Assembly: GCF_003999195.1 (NCBI RefSeq)
Contig: NZ_RJVR01000310.1
Span: 1-37,325 of the forward strand
Reading direction: 5' to 3'
Length of the DNA: 37,325 nt
From: Streptomyces soli
GTDB taxonomy: Bacteria; Actinomycetota; Actinomycetes; Streptomycetales; Streptomycetaceae
The translations under genes and the position numbers were made by a program. Positions 35,899-37,325 of this stretch are shown piece after piece. Position 1 is the first letter of the stretch; every line of letters begins with the position of its first letter. The notes beneath the pieces were generated by a model that was given only the letters and a program-made list of their open reading frames with translations, was not told the origin of the DNA and did not search any database.

Positions 35899-37325
35899 CT
35901 GACTACCACCACGACTTTCCGCAGTCTTGGGATCCTTCCCGAGACCGCCGAGGCCCTTGAGGCCGTCGGCATCATCACTCCCTTCCCGATCCAGGAGATG
36001 ACGCTCCCGGTCGCCCTCGCGGGCAACGACGTCATCGGCCAGGCCAAGACCGGCACCGGCAAGACGCTGGGCTTCGGCCTCCCCCTCCTGGAGCGCGTCA
36101 CCGTCCTCGCCGACGTCGAGGCCGGCCGCGCCAAGCCCGAGGACCTCGTCGACGGGCCGCAGGCCCTGGTCGTCGTCCCCACCCGTGAGCTGTGCCAGCA
36201 GGTCACCAACGACCTGCAGACCGCCGGCAAGGTCCGTAACGTACGCGTTCTCGCGATCTACGGCGGCCGGGCGTACGAGCCCCAGGTCGAGGCCCTCAAG
36301 AAGGGCGTCGACGTCGTCGTCGGCACCCCGGGCCGGCTGCTCGACCTCGCCGGTCAGAAGAAGCTCAGCCTGCGCAACGTCCGGGCGCTCGTCCTCGACG
36401 AGGCCGACGAGATGCTCGACCTCGGCTTCCTGCCGGACGTCGAGAAGATCATGGACATGCTGCCGGCGAAGCGCCAGACGATGCTGTTCTCGGCCACCAT
36501 GCCGGGCGCCGTCATCGGCCTCGCCCGCCGCTACATGTCGCAGCCCACGCACATCAGCGCCACCTCGCCCGACGACGCGGGCGCCACCGTCGCGAACATC
36601 ACCCAGCACGTCTTCCGCGCCCACAACATGGACAAGCCCGAGCTCGTCTCGCGCATCCTCCAGGCCGACGGCCGCGGTCTCGTGATGGTCTTCTGCCGTA
36701 CGAAGCGCACGGCGGCCGACGTCGCCGAGCAGCTCGAGAAGCGCGGCTTCGCCTCCGGCGCGGTCCACGGCGACCTGGGCCAGGGTGCCCGCGAGCAGGC
36801 GCTGCGCGCCTTCCGCAACGGCAAGGTCGACGTACTGGTCTGCACGGATGTCGCGGCTCGCGGTATCGATGTGGAAGGCGTCACGCACGTCATCAACTAC
36901 CAGACGCCGGAGGACGAGAAGACCTATCTCCACCGCGTGGGCCGCACCGGCCGTGCGGGCGCGTCCGGTATCGCCATCACCCTGGTCGACTGGGACGACA
37001 TCCCGCGCTGGAAGCTCATCAACAAGGCGCTGGACCTGCCCTTCGACGAGCCGGAGGAGACCTACTCCACCTCCGAGCACCTCTACGAGCTGCTCGGCAT
37101 CCCGGCCGGTACGAAGGGTGTCCTCCCCCGAGCCGAGCGCACCCGCGCCGGGCTCGGCGCGGAGGCCGTCGAGGACCTCGGCGAGACCGGTGGCCGTGGC
37201 CGCAGCCCCCGCAAGGCCGCTGCCGGGGCCTCCGTCGTGACCGAGGAGGCCCCGGCCCGCACCCGCACCCCGCGCCAGCGCCGCCGCACCCGCGCCGGTG
37301 AGGCGACCGAGGTCGTCGCCGCGAT
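35899..37325 (+). CDS. rhlE: DEAD-box RNA helicase, RhlE-like (3' end outside window)
   Basis: The frame is open to the window edge (475 codons). All helicase motifs are present: Q motif PFPIQEMTLP, Walker A AKTGTGKT, PTREL, TPGRL, DEAD, SAT, VARGID-type motif V (AARGID) and HRVGRTGRAG. A basic tail (RTPRQRRRTRAGE) begins before the edge. The protein begins TTTTTFRSLGILPETAEAL if started at CTG 35899, which has AGAGG 7 nt upstream and no ATG, GTG or TTG nearby. The in-frame ATG 35668 is an alternative. RhlE-type enzymes unwind structured RNA and act in cold adaptation, ribosome assembly or mRNA decay. It matches Rv3211 in position. Confidence 0.88.
   Translation, partial: MTTTTTFRSLGILPETAEALEAVGIITPFPIQEMTLPVALAGNDVIGQAKTGTGKTLGFGLPLLERVTVLADVEAGRAKPEDLVDGPQALVVVPTRELCQQVTNDLQTAGKVRNVRVLAIYGGRAYEPQVEALKKGVDVVVGTPGRLLDLAGQKKLSLRNVRALVLDEADEMLDLGFLPDVEKIMDMLPAKRQTMLFSATMPGAVIGLARRYMSQPTHISATSPDDAGATVANITQHVFRAHNMDKPELVSRILQADGRGLVMVFCRTKRTAADVAEQLEKRGFASGAVHGDLGQGAREQALRAFRNGKVDVLVCTDVAARGIDVEGVTHVINYQTPEDEKTYLHRVGRTGRAGASGIAITLVDWDDIPRWKLINKALDLPFDEPEETYSTSEHLYELLGIPAGTKGVLPRAERTRAGLGAEAVEDLGETGGRGRSPRKAAAGASVVTEEAPARTRTPRQRRRTRAGEATEVVAA

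Noticed and set aside
1..37325. tRNA, rRNA, prophage or integrase genes
   Set aside because: No cloverleaf, rRNA-like stretch, integrase or phage structural motif was noticed on either strand.

Overview
The window is high-GC actinobacterial DNA from Streptomyces or a close relative. The evidence is the strong G/C third-position bias, the many GTG starts, the AT-hook WhiB protein, mycoredoxin, MoeZ and DUF3152/DUF3107 genes, and a TTA leucine codon that occurs only once across all the genes. The backbone matches, from memory, the Mycobacterium tuberculosis segment around Rv3197-Rv3211: ABC1 kinase, whiB7, uvrD2, mrx1, nudC, adnB/adnA, alkyltransferase-like protein, moeZ, DUF3152, TetR, DUF3107, ferritin-like protein and RhlE. 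It is interrupted by streptomycete-specific modules.

Layout. 2-1823: end of a ThiF-like protein and an ABC1/UbiB kinase. 1844-3384: a small Cys-rich protein, a small basic protein, and the WhiB7-type regulator wblC. wblC has a long leader with a 107-codon upstream ORF, an intrinsic terminator and a WhiB7-type promoter. 3377-8513: UvrD2 helicase, mycoredoxin, NudC and an M20 dipeptidase. 8738-18859: two UvrD-family helicase-nucleases resembling AdnB and AdnA, transcribed divergently around a multi-domain membrane protein (pseudokinase-like plus flippase-like) and a cysteine-less alkyltransferase-like protein. 19019-21492: a small unknown protein and a divergent LigC ligase / LigD-type polymerase pair. 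21562-24348: an exported Gly/Asn/Asp/Trp repeat protein, a secreted glycerophosphodiester phosphodiesterase and MoeZ.

24478-29206 is the most distinctive part. It is a tight four-gene operon on the minus strand: a PelF-like glycosyltransferase (DUF3492 + GT4), a multi-pass membrane protein, a short NAD-dependent epimerase and a spherulin-4-like (GH135-type) protein. I infer a Pel-like, galactosamine-type surface polysaccharide system. Its first gene carries the only in-frame TTA codon I found in the window, suggesting bldA-dependent (developmental) translation. A Tat-type secreted esterase lies just upstream.

30321-37325: a DUF3152 protein with a metzincin motif, an alpha/beta hydrolase, an acidic small protein, a TetR regulator, DUF3107, a small membrane protein, a ferritin-like protein and the start of a DEAD-box RNA helicase that apparently begins at CTG. 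A 231-bp MITE-like element with CTAG duplications sits on the stop codon of the ferritin-like gene. A family of C-rich palindromes occurs four times, once inside a coding sequence and once inside the MITE. No rRNA, tRNA, CRISPR array, transposase or phage gene was seen.
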